Origin: Arhodomonas sp052060015
GTDB lineage: Bacteria; Pseudomonadota; Gammaproteobacteria; Nitrococcales; Nitrococcaceae
Length of the DNA stretch: 64,000 nt
NCBI RefSeq assembly: GCF_052060015.1
Contig: NZ_JBPODZ010000008.1
Coordinates: forward strand, 1 to 64,000
Reading direction: 5' to 3'
Positions 63,337-64,000 of this stretch are shown piece after piece. Position 1 is the stretch's first letter, and the number at the start of each line of letters is the position of its first letter. Under the pieces are notes generated by a model. It searched no databases and was not told where the DNA came from. It was given only the letters and a program-made list of their open reading frames with translations. A program made the position numbers and the translations under genes.

Positions 63337-64000
63337 TCAGCCCTCCCGGGTCTCGAAGTCGATGCGCGGGTCCACGAGCACGTAGACGAGATCGCCGATG
63401 AGATTGAGCACCAGCCCGAGCAAGGTAAAGATGAACAGCGTCCCGAAGACCACGGGGTAATCGCGGTTGACCACGGACTGGAAGCCGAGCAGACCGAGGC
63501 CGTCCAGGGAGAAGATCACCTCGATGAGCATGGCCCCGGTGAACAGGATACTGATGAATGCCGCGGGCATTCCGGCGATGACCACCAGCATGGCGTTGCG
63601 GAAGACGTGGCCATAGAGCACCCGTCGCTCGGCAACGCCCTTGGCCCGGGCGGTCACCACGTACTGCTTGTGCACCTCCTCGAGGAAGGAATTCTTGGTG
63701 AGCATGGTCAGGCTGGCGAAGCCGCCGATGACCAGCGAGATCACCGGCAGGGTGATATGCCAGAAGTAGTCGGCGATCCGTGCCGGCCAGGACAGCTCCG
63801 CCCAATCCTCGGAGACGATCCCACGCAGGGGGAACCAGTCGAGATAGGTACCGCCGGCGAACAGCACGATGAGCAGGATGGCGAACAGGAAGCCGGGCAC
63901 CGCATAGCCGACGATGACCACCCCCGAGGTCCAGACATCGAAACGGCTGCCGTCGCGCACCGCCTTGCGGATGCCCAACGGGATGGAGACCAGGTAGGTG
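63337..64000 (-). CDS. yejB: peptide ABC transporter permease YejB-like (right edge partial)
   Basis: The frame stays open to the right edge (reading TYLVSIPLGIRKAV before the apparent TTG at 63978), so about 220 C-terminal residues of a protein near 360 are visible. The EAA loop is at EVHKQYVVTARAKGVAERRV, and the end VYVLVDPRIDFETREG matches YejB. Its stop abuts the yejE ATG. The substrate-binding gene yejA would be expected beyond the window. Confidence 0.93.
   Translation of the reverse strand, partial: TYLVSIPLGIRKAVRDGSRFDVWTSGVVIVGYAVPGFLFAILLIVLFAGGTYLDWFPLRGIVSEDWAELSWPARIADYFWHITLPVISLVIGGFASLTMLTKNSFLEEVHKQYVVTARAKGVAERRVLYGHVFRNAMLVVIAGMPAAFISILFTGAMLIEVIFSLDGLGLLGFQSVVNRDYPVVFGTLFIFTLLGLVLNLIGDLVYVLVDPRIDFETREG

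Overview
The window is GC-rich chromosomal DNA from a gammaproteobacterium. Every conserved gene is of gammaproteobacterial type (ZapD, YacG, DciA next to secA, BamB-YfgM-hisS, the ribF-ileS-lspA-ispH string, entericidin). Three stretches follow gene orders that I recall from Pseudomonas aeruginosa, but with losses and insertions. The GC content, an ots trehalose cassette and a very acidic RodZ linker would suit a salt-adapted Ectothiorhodospiraceae/Chromatiales-type organism. That lineage guess is inference, not proof.

Region 1 (1-17.2 kb): the 3' end of a PilX-like pilus gene converges on ispH. Upstream of ispH lie a RelE/Phd-type toxin-antitoxin pair (in the slot where fkpB usually sits), lspA, ileS, ribF and murJ. 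A divergent trehalose cassette (otsB, GH15 hydrolase, otsA) separates murJ from rpsT. Then follow proB, obgE, rpmA, rplU and, divergently, ispB with tRNA-Pro(CGG). Region 2 (17.3-29 kb): an HU-like gene, pilB-pilC-pilD-coaE-zapD-yacG reading right, then mutT/thiE-argJ-secA reading left, with dciA divergent from secA.

Region 3 (29-47.5 kb): adk, an NRDE protein, bamB-yfgM-hisS, rodZ-pilF-rlmN-ndk, a reduced isc locus (cysE-iscS-IscU-like-iscA), trmJ, suhB and the secF-secD-yajC-tgt-queA string. ispG is missing from between rodZ and hisS. iscR, hscB, hscA, fdx and iscX are missing, and the IscU homologue has lost its cluster-ligand cysteines. This is the most unusual conserved-gene change in the window.

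Region 4 (47.6-64 kb) is accessory: a small CxxC protein, tRNA-Leu(CAA), an entericidin-like lipoprotein, a GT-GT-glgC string, a zinc alcohol dehydrogenase, tRNA-Ala(CGC), a TetR / AhpD-like / glutaredoxin group with a perfect 16-bp operator palindrome, tRNA-Arg(CCT), a universal stress protein, a triple-PAS diguanylate cyclase, an amidoligase / glutamine-amidotransferase / YqaA operon of unknown product, der, and the yejB(partial)-yejE-yejF peptide importer that runs off the right edge.

No gene-free stretch exceeds 300 bases. No CRISPR array, insertion sequence, prophage or rRNA was seen. Comparisons with other genomes are from memory and were not searched.
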